64,000 nt of DNA from Torymus aiolomorphi (GCA_036365515.1 CM070874.1:26041862-26105861), one strand, 5' to 3'; counted from the stretch's first letter, positions 43,113-54,749 are shown. Numbers and translations are program-made. The notes: generated by a model from the letters alone, not told the origin.

Positions 43113-43382
43113 TTGAATATCATGAGTAACCGGCGAATGGTAGCAGACGGAAAGCTGTCAACAACAGCAGAGGTGACCGTGTATCTGTCGCGAAACATGG
43201 ATAAGAGGTGTGCTGCATGTGGTGAATTTTCGACGAGGCAGCTGAGAGTGCGCACGAAATGTCGTCGGCCGTGCCACTCCAAATGCTCCAGCAAGAAAAA
43301 AGGTGCCCTGTGTGACTTATGCCGCAATGAGGAGCATCGGCAAAGACGTCAATTTCCATCAAGCCTACGGGTGCACAGGTGA
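43113..43382 (+). pseudogene. LINE 2 ORF1, N-terminal cysteine domain
   Basis: 89 codons. CAACG, CRRPCHSKC and CDLC give a C-x2-C...C-H-x2-C...C-x2-C pattern close to a PHD finger. A better start may be the Met before DKRCAACG at about 43197. A stop or shift follows at 43382; the Ser/Ala-rich stretch 43389-43736 in a neighbouring frame may be its continuation. Confidence 0.75.
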
Positions 43383-43772
43383 GCGCGCGTGCGTCGCTCT
43401 CACAATGGCGCACGCCTAATTCCTCCTATTGACCCCCACCATCGCGCGCCACTTGGGTCATCGACACCTGCTATTAAGCTCTTCTCGCGCGGCAGCAGCG
43501 CGCGCAGGTGTTGCTCGCTGCCTGCTACCAGCGCAGACTCAACGGAAGGGGTTGCCGGAGCACAGGGTCCAGGAGCGTCAGAGAGAGCTGTCGGGCGGGA
43601 CAACTGCCCGCAGGCGCCCGAAACTCAGCTGAAGGACAGTGCAGCGAGGTTCACTGTCTCGCAGCCGCCTATATCACCAGGCAACGATACCGGCATTCGG
43701 CCAAGCGATCCGCTTCAAGCGATATGTTCGCACTAGAGCGTTTCACCACTGACGGATATAAAGCGTAAGGGT

Positions 43773-44890
43773 GTGGAGAACCTGCTAATCCCTCTGTCCA
43801 CGATGGATCTACTATTCCAACAATTTGACATGCTTGAGGGGCAGCTTGACGACTTGAAAGCACTCGAGAGTCGGAGATCTGTGTCGCCTAGGATTGCCAC
43901 CTCGTCTCCACAATTGGAAAATAACACTTGTGTTACGGAGCTGGCCACGCGGGTCTCTGCTCTCGAGGGGCTAACTAATAATCAAAATATTCTATTAGAA
44001 AGTCTGAATATAACATGCAAGCTGCTTCTCGAGGAAAATTCAATACTTAAATCTAAGTTTGACAACGCGCAAAATAGTGTCTTCAATATAAACACCAACC
44101 CATGTGATGCTGGTGGCTCCAACCATTCAACTACGAGCAATCACTGCCAACCGAGTTTTCCGATCTCCCGGCGATGCCCTGGGGTTCCTGTCACGGGATC
44201 TGGAGACTGCGGTGCTGAGTCGTGTGAGGTAATATTAAACGGTGTACTAGAAAGGGAATGTGAAATAACTAACGAGGTTCGAAATAATATTGCCTTCGAG
44301 GTTCTCAGTACCGTCCTTCCCTCTCTCAAAAGGAAAAATGTCCTTGGAACACGTGATCTGCGGTCCCGGGGCCGGTCTGAGGAGGTAGGAGAGGCAGGGG
44401 AGGGCTTGACTTCGCGTTCAGGTGCCCCGCGCTCTTGTGTAGTGAACCTCAGGAGCGCGGACCTTGTCAAGGAGGTGATACGGGCAAAGCGTGCGCTTTC
44501 CAACAATTACTTGACATCGTCGGATATTAAGTCTGAGCTGCTTAGACCGGACTCTGCTACCTGCATGCCGAGATCTAAGATTTTTATAAATGAAATGCTG
44601 CCCGAGAGAAATTTTTGTTTTTTAAGAGTTTGAGGCCCGTAGCTCAGGGGCTGGGCTTTAAATACGTCTGGCATGCGGGTGGTCGGTTTTTGGCTCGGCG
44701 CAAAGGAGGAGAGCGAGCGCACGTGTTCGCTTCAGCTGCCGACTTGGAAGCCATTCGTACGGCGTGCCAGTCTGCTCCCAAACAACTTCTGCCCGAAAGT
44801 AACTCGCCGAGTAACGTAGTTACAAACAACAACACTGCTGAAATGAGGCAGGGAGCAGCTCAGGTGGTCGAGTCGGCACAAGCCTTGTGA
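43773..44890 (+). pseudogene. LINE 2 ORF1, coiled coil and C-terminal domain
   Basis: The first frame (43773-44633) has a coiled coil (LATRVSALEGLTNNQNILLESL) and a second domain ending SKIFINEMLPE. The C-terminal part (GLGFKYVWHAGGRFLARR) is in the next frame from 44615 to 44890, after a shift near 44620. It resembles the C-terminal domain of baculovirus FP-like proteins found in some LINE ORF1s (from memory). Ends at a genuine stop before ORF2. Confidence 0.75.
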
Positions 44891-44936
44891 CTGGGTCCGA
44901 CTCCTGTCGACGGAGGAGGGGGGGAGTGCCCGCTCC

Positions 44937-45829
44937 AGGCGGGGTTTCTGAACATAAATTCTATTAGACCGCGAATAAATAATCTTCGTACGTAGCTGGC
45001 TGAGGATCCTTCCTATCACCTCTTTGGTATAGCGGAGTTATGGCTGGGCCCGATTGTTGACGACAGTTTCATTCGGATTGAGGGCTACTCGGTGATCAGG
45101 CAGGATCGCAATATCAATGGCGGCGGGGTTGCCCTGTTTGTGCGCGATGATTTTAATATTATAAAATTGGCATCTTCTGATACTCAGGGATTGGGAAGAC
45201 CGGAAATTCCTGAGTATTTATTCTGCCGCGTACAGAAGGGTGACTCTCCCCCCATTTTGGTCGGTATTACCTATAGACCCCTACTTATTGCCATGCAGAA
45301 AGATACCGATCTATTTGATGTCCTGCGCGATCTTGCCGGCGAGTATAGCGACAAAATCATCATGGGGGATCTGAATGCTGATTTGTCGTCGGCAACTGAT
45401 GCAGATGCATATACTATTAGGATCTTGGCCAAAGAGTTGTCTCTTCAAATTGTGCAGCATGGCCCGTCTCACCATAAAACTCCAACAACGCACACGTGGA
45501 TTGACTTGATCCTTGTAGATGACAATGACGGATTGCCAGGGCATGAGAATGAATGCTTACACAGTTTCGGCAAACATGCCATCATCGATGCTACCATCGC
45601 ACTCTATGTGCTTGCTCCTGTAAAAGAGTCATTCTCTTACAGAGATTATAAAAAGATATGTCCTGTCACACTAAATGAACTGCTCGCACGCTGTGACTGG
45701 GTAAGCACAAATTCTATCGAATCGGATCTGGAGGGGGCGTTAGATAATTTAACTTCGAATTTGAACCTAGCTGTTGATCGCTTAGCACCTTTAAAAACTG
45801 TAAAGACCAGTAAAAAAAATACTCCTTAG
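44937..45829 (+). pseudogene. LINE 2 ORF2 endonuclease
   Basis: APE-type endonuclease: GFLNINSIRP at the start, GIAELWL (catalytic Glu region), GGVALFV, GITYRP, IIMGDLNADL and HTWIDLILVDD. An in-frame TAG at about 44992 precedes the 245-codon frame 45092-45829, which ends in TAG, probably from a Trp TGG codon. A one-base shift follows near 45885. Confidence 0.85.
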
Positions 45830-45904
45830 CTTGGTCTCGAGCTGAGGCAGCTCATTGACAAACGCAATGCAACGCACAGACGCTAGAAGCGTACTGGGCG
45901 GGCG

Positions 45905-47757
45905 GTGCTGTTCGATGAGTTTCTTCGGCTCAGCAACGAGGTTGACTCGCGTATCGCTCAAGAGCGTAACTCCTTCCTTCACAAACATCTCTCAGACGCT
46001 CTTGATGCTAACAAGGATGTTTGGAAGGAAATGCGCAACCTCGACCTCCTACCGCGGCGAAAAGAGGAAGATCTTCACGATCTTACACCGGGGGAGTTGA
46101 ACGCTGACTTTGCCGGGATATCCGTGTTCCCCCTTGAAAACATCGAAGTTGCAATGGACACCATACTATCTGCGAGTGAGGAAGGTTTTTCTTTTAAACC
46201 TGTTGATCTGAATGACGTAGTGATTGCAATATCTCACTTCTCCTCGCAGGCAAAGGGGGCAGACGGGGTTCCCCAAAAGGTCATCGTGAAGGCTCTTCCG
46301 GTTATAGGCGAGTACTTGGTTGAAATCTTTAACACCTTTTTTGCACAGGGAATCTTTCCGAGCTCTTGGAAGCGGACGCAGATAATTGCGCTGAAGAAAA
46401 ATGCAACCTCGTCTACACCATCGGACATCCGTCCAATTGTCGCTACTCTGCTTCCTTTCCAAGGTGTTGAAAAGATTGCCCATGACCAAATCACGGAGTA
46501 TCTCAAAGACAATAGTATACTTGATCCCCTTCAGGCCGGATTCCGCAAGCACCATAGCACTCAGACAGCACTTCTCAAGTTGACCGATGACATTCGTATG
46601 GGCATTGATAACAGGAAACTGACGCTACTGCTACTGTTTGACTTTAGTAAAGCCTTTGACACGCTTTCACCGACAAAACTCCTGCGCAAACTCCAACAAC
46701 TCGGATTCTCCAGGTCAGCTCTCCGGTGGACTAAATCATACTTACAAGGTCGCACCCAGATGGTAATTTCCAACAAAAGTGGAAATTCTGATTGGCAAGA
46801 AACTAATCTGGGAGTTCCACAGGGTTCCGTCCTGGGTCCTCTGCTGTTTTGTCTATACGTAAACGACCTACATGACATACTTGATGGATGGACGATAAAA
46901 CACATATTCTATGCAGACGATCTCCAAATTTACCTGCATATCACTAAGGATGAAATTTTGGAGGGCACGGCTCGGCTATCTAATGCGGCACGAAGGGTGG
47001 CTGAATGGGCTGAGAGCTCTGGACTGCATCTCAATCCTAGCAAAACCAAAGCAATTCTATTTGGATCTAGAACTGGTGTGAACACGGTAAATTCACTGGG
47101 ATTGCAGGGTATTGGCTTGTGCTCTGGAGAGCTTGTCCCATTCAGTAGCGAGGTCGTGAGTCTCGGTGTTACCCTTGACAGCAAACTAACATGGAAACCG
47201 CATATTGAAAAACTTGCAAAAAAAGTCAATAAAGCCCTATATAGCTTGCAGTTTATTAGGGCATGTACCACCGAGACCCTTCGCAGGAGACTAGTTGAGT
47301 CATTAGTGCAACCGCATTTGTACTACTGTACGGTGGTCTATATGGATGCAACCAAAGAACAGCGCGAGAAAGTGCAACGATAAACAATGCAAGTGTGAGA
47401 TATATAACTGGGGCTAGGAAGGATGAGCACATAACACCCGACAGGAGACACCTGGGTTGGCTTCGAACGGACTCACGCAGATATTATTTCGCAGCAGTAT
47501 TAATGTACAAAATTCTACGGCTGCGTGAGCCCAGTTATTTGGCTGCTTTCTTTACGGAGCACAAGCCCAGGCCTACCAGTTCGGGTGTGCAGCTAGAGCT
47601 CAGAACCCCCGTCTTGAACTATAAAATGAGCGAAAGGACGTTTCAGCCGCAGGGTGTCAAACTCTGGAACTCCCTTCCTCCCTCTGTACGCTACCTACCA
47701 TCGTTATTGTCATTCAAGAGGGCGGTGCGCCAGCACCTATTTGATCTTGACGCCTAG
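45905..47757 (+). pseudogene. LINE 2 ORF2 reverse transcriptase
   Basis: 492-codon frame 45905-47383 with all RT blocks: PSDIRPIVATLLPF, LLLLFDFSKAFDTL, GVPQGSVLGPLLFCLYVNDL, IFYADDLQIYL (catalytic Asp pair) and LHLNPSKTKAILFGS. A break near 47380 separates the 120-codon thumb/C-terminal frame 47395-47757 (LWNSLPPSVRYLPSLLSFK). No RNase H domain is present. Confidence 0.9.
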
Positions 47758-48310
47758 CCTTTCCAGGAAGGTTGGAAGCCGCCAGCACGGGGATCTACAT
47801 ATAGATTAATATTTTAACTTTGCGGACTAAGTTCGATCTGCGTTATTTGACTAATCAGTTGTGATTTTTACACTAACTATTACTGTGATATTACTATAAT
47901 AGGTATTTCAAATGTGATATCTTATAAAATGTTTCTTAAACTGCGATTCTTTTACAAATTGTATTTTTAACTGTGATATCCATTTTAGGGTTTTACAAAA
48001 TGTATTTTAACTGTGATATCCATTCTAGAGTCTAGTATAACCAGCTGTGATATTTACATGTTTTTACTCTTTTTTCTGAAATTAAGGTCCGTACGTAAAT
48101 AGGTATTTAATATTGTATTCTGATTTTATCTTTTTGTTATATTCCATTTTATTTTCTTGTAAATTTAGACGCATTCTTTTATTGTATTTTTTATTTTATT
48201 TTTATTTTTATGTTTAAATTGTATTTTTATTTTAGCTTATGCATTGCATAAATTTTTGTATTAATTGTTTTGCCCCGAAGGCAAATAATAAAATATCTAT
48301 CTATCTATCT
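47758..48310 (+). other. LINE 2 3' untranslated region
   Basis: CTGTGATAT(C/T) occurs at 47883, 47971, 48011 and 48054, with near matches at 47912 and 47941. The two at 47971 and 48011 lie in a 40 bp tandem duplication. Ends in TATC repeats. Confidence 0.75.
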
Positions 48311-48811
48311 ATCTCTCTTACTCTCGTAGGCTCGCACTCGCTGCAAGAGGAGGGCGGGGATGGAGCAGGACTCGCTGTCCCCATCCTTCTCGATTAGGCG
48401 CTCTCTCTCCCTCTCATGCCCTCTTGCGATTGGTGGAGGCACTTTGGCGGTCACGGTTGCAGCGGTGAAGGCGCGACATAGTCACTCACTCCGTAGGATG
48501 CGCGGCGGTGACGCACGACTACTTAGTCAATAGTTTTCCTTTAAGGGTGACCTCTTTACCTTTAAAATCCCGTTTGCCGCATCTTCATATCTTTTTTTGA
48601 TCTCAAGATATTTAATTTTTTTACAAATTTTTCACGAATAACACATAGTACGTCGCAACGGTAGCGGCGCGGCGGCTTCGTCTTCTTCTCCATCTGCCTC
48701 GTTTGCGCGCCGCGTGGCGTGCTATCACTCATGATACGTGCAAGCGCGCGAGATTCGAATCTCGCAACGCAGTATACGTGATTCTCATAACTTATATCGG
48801 CGCCCGTTACA
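48311..48811 (-). repeat. Outer gypsy right LTR, part after LINE 2
   Basis: Colinear with 29230-29616 plus 35034-35051, except for an AT-rich segment at about 48530-48650 that replaces a GC-rich stretch of the left LTR and may be another small insertion. Ends CCCGTTACA, then ATAC. Confidence 0.88.
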
Positions 48812-48839
48812 ATACATAAATGAAAAAACAAAAAAGATA

Positions 48840-50133
48840 CGAGGGTCATTTGACAAGTACCTAGCCTCACCGCCAGATGGTGCCACTATCGCACCAGAAA
48901 TACACTACAGTGCAGTATCTTCATGTAAACGGTTACAGACGAAATTTCAGCCGGATCGGAGTTGTAGTTTATTTTTGAGAGCGTGTGAAAGCAAATGTGT
49001 CCGTTGATTTTTGGAAAAATGGAGAAAGAACAATATCGGTCGGTGATTCGATTCTTGTTTTTGGAAGGGAAATCGCGCAGTGAAATTAAAGAACGCTTGG
49101 ATGCAGTGTATGGGGATGCTTCTCCTTCGATGGCGACCGTTAAATTTTGGTATAACGAGTTTCAACGTGGTCGTACGTTGGTTTTTGATGATCCACGCCC
49201 AGGTGCTCCGAAAACAGCCACTACGGAGGAGAACGTGACAAAAATACACGATATCGTTTTGTCAGACCGCCGATTAAAGCTGCACGAGATAGCTGCGATA
49301 GTAGGCATCTCAGAAAAACGCGTGTGGCATATCCTACATGAGATTTTAGGCATGAGGAAGCTGTCAGCAAGGTGGGTGCCGCGTTTGCTGACTGCAGACA
49401 ACAAGCGCATCCGTGTGACCAGTTCAGAGCAGTGTTTGGAACTGTTTAATCGCAATCCAAAAGAGTTTTTGCGTCGTTACGTGACCGTCGACGAAACATG
49501 GATTCACTACTACACTCCAGAGACCAAGGAGCAGTCAAAACAGTGGACCTTACCCAGTGAACCTGCTCCGAAGAAGGCGAAGACGGTCCCGTCGGCCGGA
49601 AAGGTGATGGCCACTGTTTTCTGGGATTCTCAAGGTGTGATTTTTATTGACTATCTGGAGAAGGGCAAAACGGTCACAGGACAGTACTACGCCGAACTAT
49701 TGAGCCGATTTGACGCCGTGTTAGAAGAAAAACGGCCCCATTTGTCTAAAAAGAAAGTGCTTTTCCACCACGATAATGCACCGGCTCACACTTCAGCACT
49801 CGCCACGGCTAAATTGGTCGAATTACGCTACGAACTGCTGCCCCATCCACCGTATTCTCCAGATTTGGCTCCGTGCGACTTTTTTTTGTTTCCGAACCTA
49901 AAAAATTCGCTCGCCGGGAAGAGATTCCACTCCAATAACGAAATAATCGCCGCCACGGAGGCCTATTTTGCAAACCAAGAGAAAACATTTTTTTCAACGG
50001 GGTTAAAAAAATTGGAACACCGCTGGACCAAGTGTATTCAACTAAAAGGAGACTACATTGAAAAATAAATTTTATTTTTTGTAAAATTTTGGTGTTTTCA
50101 TTTGTAGGCTAGGTACTTATCAAATGACCCTCG
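48840..50133 (+). mobile_element. mariner transposon, copy 2
   Basis: 1294 bp with inverted repeats (CGAGGGTCATTTGACAAGTA) and TA duplications at 48838-48839 and 50134-50135. It starts only 24 bases after the gypsy target duplication. Nearly identical to copy 1; no insertion beside the active site. Confidence 0.96.
49019..50068 (+). CDS. mariner transposase, intact
   Basis: 349 residues from MEKEQYR; the upstream ATG at 48995 is a less likely start. N-terminal helix-turn-helix DNA-binding region, WVPRLL linker motif, catalytic Asp residues in TVDETWI, FHHDNAPAH and PDLAPCDFF with the DD34D spacing. No stop, shift or missing key residue is visible, so it could encode a working enzyme. It cuts and pastes the element at TA sites. 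Confidence 0.95.
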   Translation: MEKEQYRSVIRFLFLEGKSRSEIKERLDAVYGDASPSMATVKFWYNEFQRGRTLVFDDPRPGAPKTATTEENVTKIHDIVLSDRRLKLHEIAAIVGISEKRVWHILHEILGMRKLSARWVPRLLTADNKRIRVTSSEQCLELFNRNPKEFLRRYVTVDETWIHYYTPETKEQSKQWTLPSEPAPKKAKTVPSAGKVMATVFWDSQGVIFIDYLEKGKTVTGQYYAELLSRFDAVLEEKRPHLSKKKVLFHHDNAPAHTSALATAKLVELRYELLPHPPYSPDLAPCDFFLFPNLKNSLAGKRFHSNNEIIAATEAYFANQEKTFFSTGLKKLEHRWTKCIQLKGDYIEK

Positions 50134-50135
50134 TA

Positions 50136-50425
50136 TGTTTTATATTCAGTGAAATTGTTTAACAAACAACAAACATCCACAAAGAAAACAGTTTTATTTA
50201 TTAATAAAGTTTTGTTGTGAAAAATTTACTTTTGTTTTTTAAATTTAAAAAATGGAATCGATAAATTAGTTTGAGGAAGCATCTTGCCAATGAATTGGCA
50301 GCGGTTTTTTCGTTTCAACTATAATTTTTTTGCTTCCCAGTATTAAATTTTACATATTATTTACATTTTTAATATTACAAATTTTGTATAAAAACTATGA
50401 GAATGTCCTATTTTATTTCATTGTT
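50136..50425. other. AT-rich spacer
   Basis: No feature seen. Confidence 0.4.
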
Positions 50426-50427
50426 TA

Positions 50428-50822
50428 GGGGACATTGAGGTGGGGGCTATGATGGGGCTGAGGGGGGCTCTGATTGGGGGGTGAGGAGGGGTAGTGGGGG
50501 CGCTGAGGGGAGGGTGAGGGGGCGCTGAGGGGGTGCTGAGAGGAGGTGAGGAGTGCCTAGCTATATTATATAGATGTTAATGTTGTTTTCGAACATCAGC
50601 TCCCCCTTATCCGCCCCTCACCCCCCTCTCGGCCCGGTCCTCCGCCCGCCCCTCAGCCGCCCCTCAGCCGCCCCTCAAAATAACGTAAAAATCAGCGTAT
50701 TTTCAAAAAGTTTTTTTATATTAAAATAGCCTGTGAGCCCCCGCTCACCCGCCCCTCACCCGCCCCGCAGGCGCCCCTCTGCCCCCTCCTCCGCCCGCCC
50801 CTCGTTCCCACCCCTCTTACTA
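50428..50822. repeat. G-rich tract facing C-rich tracts
   Basis: 50428-50550 is built from degenerate units like GGGGNGCTGA with many runs of four or more Gs. 50604-50680 and 50735-50815 are built from CCGCCCCTCA-type units, the complementary sense. The arrangement allows a long hairpin and G-quadruplexes on either strand. Non-coding. Confidence 0.75.
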
Positions 50823-51444
50823 ACCCTCATATTCACTTTTTTCTTTAATCGTATTTATCATTTCGGTATACATACGGCAAAGATCTTTTTTTCTCACACC
50901 ACACGTAAAGTATTGTTTTCACATTGACGTTAGGGAGTCTCGCTTCGCTCGGCCCATAAATAATTATAAACGGCACTAATCATCGGGAAAAAAATAGACA
51001 TACCAGCATAGGCTTCGCAGTTTCTAGGAATGAGGTTATGTGACGTTCTCGACCCTAAAATTAAAGATAAAGCACAAATAATATTCTGTAAGGTATATGG
51101 GAAAATTGTATGTTGTCTCCAAACAATGAGGACCATTGATATTTTTTTTAACACAAATTAGTCTATCTTTTCCACGCCACTTAAGAGGTAGATTGATAGG
51201 CGCGCTTTCTTTATAGAGGGTTCCCTTTCTTTTCTATCTTTGAATTCATTTTCCATTAAATATTTCATTATTTTTTCATAATAAAAAGTTAATAAAACAT
51301 GGCCTATTCCTTTGTTAAAAAAAATGTAAAATTTTCAAGTATTACTTTTGTTCTATTAAATAAAAATATGTTATATTTTTAAACATTTTTATAATTATTT
51401 AATTAACATAAATTTTTCATACAGAAAATCATACAGAAAATCAA

Positions 51445-53077
51445 CAAAGAATTACTTTTAAAGAAAATAACGAGCCTGAAGCTTTAGAAAATTATAAAAC
51501 AACATTAACAGCATGGTTTGTAAAATATGTGAATATACCTAAATATTAAATCTTTAAAAATAAATCTTGGATCAAACGAAAACGAAATCAAGAAAATTAT
51601 AAATGTGTCGTTTAAATATTGTTTCTCCAAAGGATGTTGAACGATTTCATTTAAAATTAATTTTAAATCATGTTAAGGTGCAATTTCGTTTCAAGATATA
51701 CGAACGTATGAAAAAATTACATATAACACATACAGAGAAACTGCAATAAAAATGGGTTTAGTTGATGATGACTTTACAAATAAAAAATATTTTTAAAGAA
51801 GCTTCTGACGTTATGTTAGGATATCAACTACGTCAATTTTTTGCTTGGTATTTACTATGTGAAAATATTAATGGTAATAATATTTGGAAGGAATTTAATA
51901 ACTTTTTCATAGAAGATTTTAAAGATGATAAATTAAACAATGCCCTCATACAAATAAATGAAATATTATCATTAAACGAAAAATCATGTATAGATTTTGA
52001 ATTGCCTGAACCAAATAAAATCTTAAAAATTGAATGTAATGAAGTTAATAAGATTGAAATTTTATTCTGTGAAGAAATGTTTAGCAACATGTATACTCAA
52101 CTAAATTTAGAACAAAAGTATATTTTTGAGAAATTATTAAATAATGAACGTAAGATTCATTTTATAGACGGTCCTGGTGGTTCAGGTAAAACATTTTTAT
52201 ACTAAACATGAATTTTTTACTTTTTGTCTAAAGAAAGAAAAATTTTATCAATGGCTTGGACTGGTATTGCGTCAATACTATTACCAAAAGGAATGACAAG
52301 TCATAAAACATTTAAATTACCTTTAGATTTAGAAAGTATAGAAAGTGCACTTTTAATATTAGACTCTGATAAGAAAAAATTACGGGAAGTAGATGCAATA
52401 ATTTAGGACGAAGCATCAATGATACCAAAAAAAGCTTTAGACATTGTAGATAAAACATTAAGAGATATTTGTAATAATAATTTACCATTTGGGGGGAAAT
52501 TAATTGTATTAGGAGATTTTCGGCAAATTCTTCCAGTTATTAAAAACGGTTGTAGAAACACAATTATACGAGAAACAATAAAATATTCAGATATTTGGCC
52601 ACTTTTCAATATAATGAAGTCAAAAAAAATATTCGTTCTAACAATGAAGAATTCGCTTCATTTTTATTAGATATTTGAGAGGGAATAATTAATCCATTCA
52701 AAGTACCAAACAGTTGGAAAACTAACGATCTCTGTTAGAAAATATATAAAGATATAAATTATAATTTATTAATGAATAGTGTCATTTTAACGTCTCATAA
52801 TGAAGATTCAACTATTCTGAATAATAAAATATTAAAATTGATCGATAGTGATGAAATGACTTATTATAGTATAGATACTGCTACATATAAAGGTGTTGAT
52901 CTATCAGATGATAATATTTATATAAATTTTTCTATTGAATATTTGCATAATATTCGTGAAGGTTTACCTCTACATAAATTAAATCTGAAAATTAATGCGA
53001 TAGTAATGTTAATAAGAAACTCAAGTATAAATGATGGTTTATGCAATGGAACGCGATTAAAGATAACTAGACAATAG
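51445..53077 (+). pseudogene. Helitron-type PIF1 helicase, broken
   Basis: 51445-51520 reads as the LTAWF segment that precedes the Helitron helicase, and RLNIVSPKDVERFHLKL follows at about 51606. The frame 51762-52205 runs to the Walker A motif GPGGSGKT. The same frame, past stops at about 52204 and 52210, has MAWTGIASILLP and, past a TAG at 52405 (expected Trp), DEASMIPKKAL (Walker B region) and GGKLIVLGDFRQILPVI. The tail 52772-53077 with NAIVMLIRNSSINDGLCNGTRL, the PIF1 end, is in another frame. No HUH replication initiator domain is seen. The helicase would unwind DNA during rolling-circle transposition. Confidence 0.8.
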
Positions 53078-53150
53078 ATGTAGGAATCCTAATAATATAT
53101 TTATTCAAAATGATTCGGAAAATGCAGAGGAAATTATGAATATTGTGTGG

Positions 53151-53863
53151 TGTAACGGGCTAAAAGCTGTCCTCAGTGCGCTATATCTCAACGCGGACTT
53201 ACCGATGAACGGCGCAGCAATTAACAGGCGCGAGCACTTGCTCGTGCCAACCCTCGGCGAACAGCGGCCTCGCCGCCTCGTACTGTTGCTCGCCGTTGGC
53301 TGCTTTCTACAGCAGCTGCACTTACTTTGGCCCAATACAACGCGCGACTCCGTCGTCGCGCTCTCTCTCTCTCTCTCGAACATGCTACCCTAGCTACTCA
53401 GTATCACGCGAGTACTACGTACTTGCGACCGCGGAGGCCGGCGGTATTCTTCACCGTGCCACCGAATAGGGAATCGAAATCAGGATGCGTGAAATAATAC
53501 GCGAACAAGTAAATTCAACAAGTCGTCTTTATTACCCCTGGAGGCTATTCATTAAATACATGCGCGGCGCGTGCTATTAGTACGCGCCGGTTCGGGTGGT
53601 GCGCCCGAGCACGCGAAGTACGTGTGTGCGCGGTCGCACACACGTACGCGCAAAAGCGGCTCGCGCCGACGTAGGCCGATCGCCGCGCGCGTCGGTGGCT
53701 TCGCTCGCTCGCGCGGATCTCGCTCCCCAGACGCTCGTCGTCCGCGGGGGGAGCACGCGATCGCCTGGCCAGGACTTCCCTCCGTAGCCTATAGTCAGGG
53801 CTTGAGCGGACCCTCTCGGCGGTGTCGTCTGCCGTGCGCAGCGTCTGCTCGTCTCGCAGCGGC

Positions 53864-53930
<67 letters not shown>

Positions 53931-54633
53931 CCGCGGGGCTCTCTCTCTCTTTCGCTCCCGCGAGTCGGCTCGGCCGTAGCTGGCTTCGGCCGCGATGCTC
54001 CCTCTCTCTCCCACTTGCGCTCTCGGCTGTGGTTGGGTGTGGCTCTCTCTCCCTCTCTCTCAGCCACGAGGGAACGCGGCTCTCGGCGCCGTGCTGCGTC
54101 TCTCTCTCCTTCACTGCACTATTGCACCGCTCACTCGCTCGCTCTCTCTCTCCCTCTCGTGCACTACACTGCACTATGTCTGCCGCGATCCTCGTACACA
54201 CACTCCGACTCTCTATCTATCTCTCTCTCTCTCTCCAAGTCTTCGCGCACGGGGGACGAGCAGCTGCCTCAGCTACGGCAGAAGCGATACTGCCGGGCTC
54301 TGTCTCTTGCTCTCCTTCCCCCCTCGCGCAAGGTTGACGCGGCTTTTCTTTTCGGGGCTTATTGTGTAGCGTAGTTGCTCTCAGTACTTTTCGCACATCT
54401 CTACGCGCGCGCAACTACACACATACACACAAAAGACCCCGGAGAAACGCGAGGGCAAGCCCGACTCAATTCGTGAAGCCTCATGCCGAAATCGACGGCC
54501 TTGCCTTCGCCAAGGCCGCGGCATGTTTACATTTTCGAGTATCTATCCGTGTGTATATCGTGCGTTGGAGATCGGCCCAATCCGAACTCCGTGTTCGCGC
54601 ACATATACACACCCAGACGCGTCTGCCGTTACA
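53151..54633. mobile_element. Solo gypsy-type LTR, 1483 bp
   Basis: Begins TGTAACGGGC and ends GCCGTTACA, flanked by the 4 bp duplication GTGG (53147-53150 and 54634-54637). No internal region, so probably left by LTR recombination. GC-rich, with a CT microsatellite at 53866-53927 and further CT-rich stretches. Same ends and style as the outer gypsy LTRs but a different family. Open frames within are low-complexity Ser/Leu or Arg/Glu translations of CT repeats. Confidence 0.85.
53866..53927. repeat. (CT)n microsatellite in solo LTR
   Basis: Near-pure CT run of about 60 bases inside the solo LTR. Confidence 0.95.
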
Positions 54634-54749
54634 GTGGAAAGAAATTTTTGATGAACAATTATAATTATTCTTATATTTATTATGTAATAAAATTACAAAT
54701 TATTTTTTATAATATTTATATTAATTCAAGGTATATTAAATTAAAAAAC

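Larger units (their letters stand above)
42728..48310 (+). mobile_element. CR1-like LINE 2 inside gypsy right LTR
   Basis: About 5.6 kb from GGCTTGGTAAG to TATC repeats at the 3' end, within the LTR's CT run. Same architecture as LINE 1 (PHD-type cysteines, coiled coil, basic ORF1 C-terminus, APE endonuclease, RT, repeat tail) but only distantly similar, so a different family of the same clade. It is less damaged: the RT core is one frame of 492 codons. Confidence 0.87.
28423..48811 (-). mobile_element. Degenerate Ty3/gypsy element with three nested insertions
   Basis: Both LTRs begin TGTAA(C/G)GGG on the plus strand and end CCCGTTACA. The 4 bp duplication ATAC lies at 28419-28422 and 48812-48815. 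On the minus strand the primer-binding site TGGCGCCCTTAACGTG abuts the right LTR and a G-rich polypurine tract abuts the left one, fixing the orientation. The interior holds gag and integrase only; protease, RT and RNase H are deleted. Inserted into it are a LINE (29617-35027, left LTR), an errantivirus (36572-40350, gag) and another LINE (42728 to about 48310, right LTR). This leaves roughly 5.6 kb of its own sequence. Confidence 0.88.
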
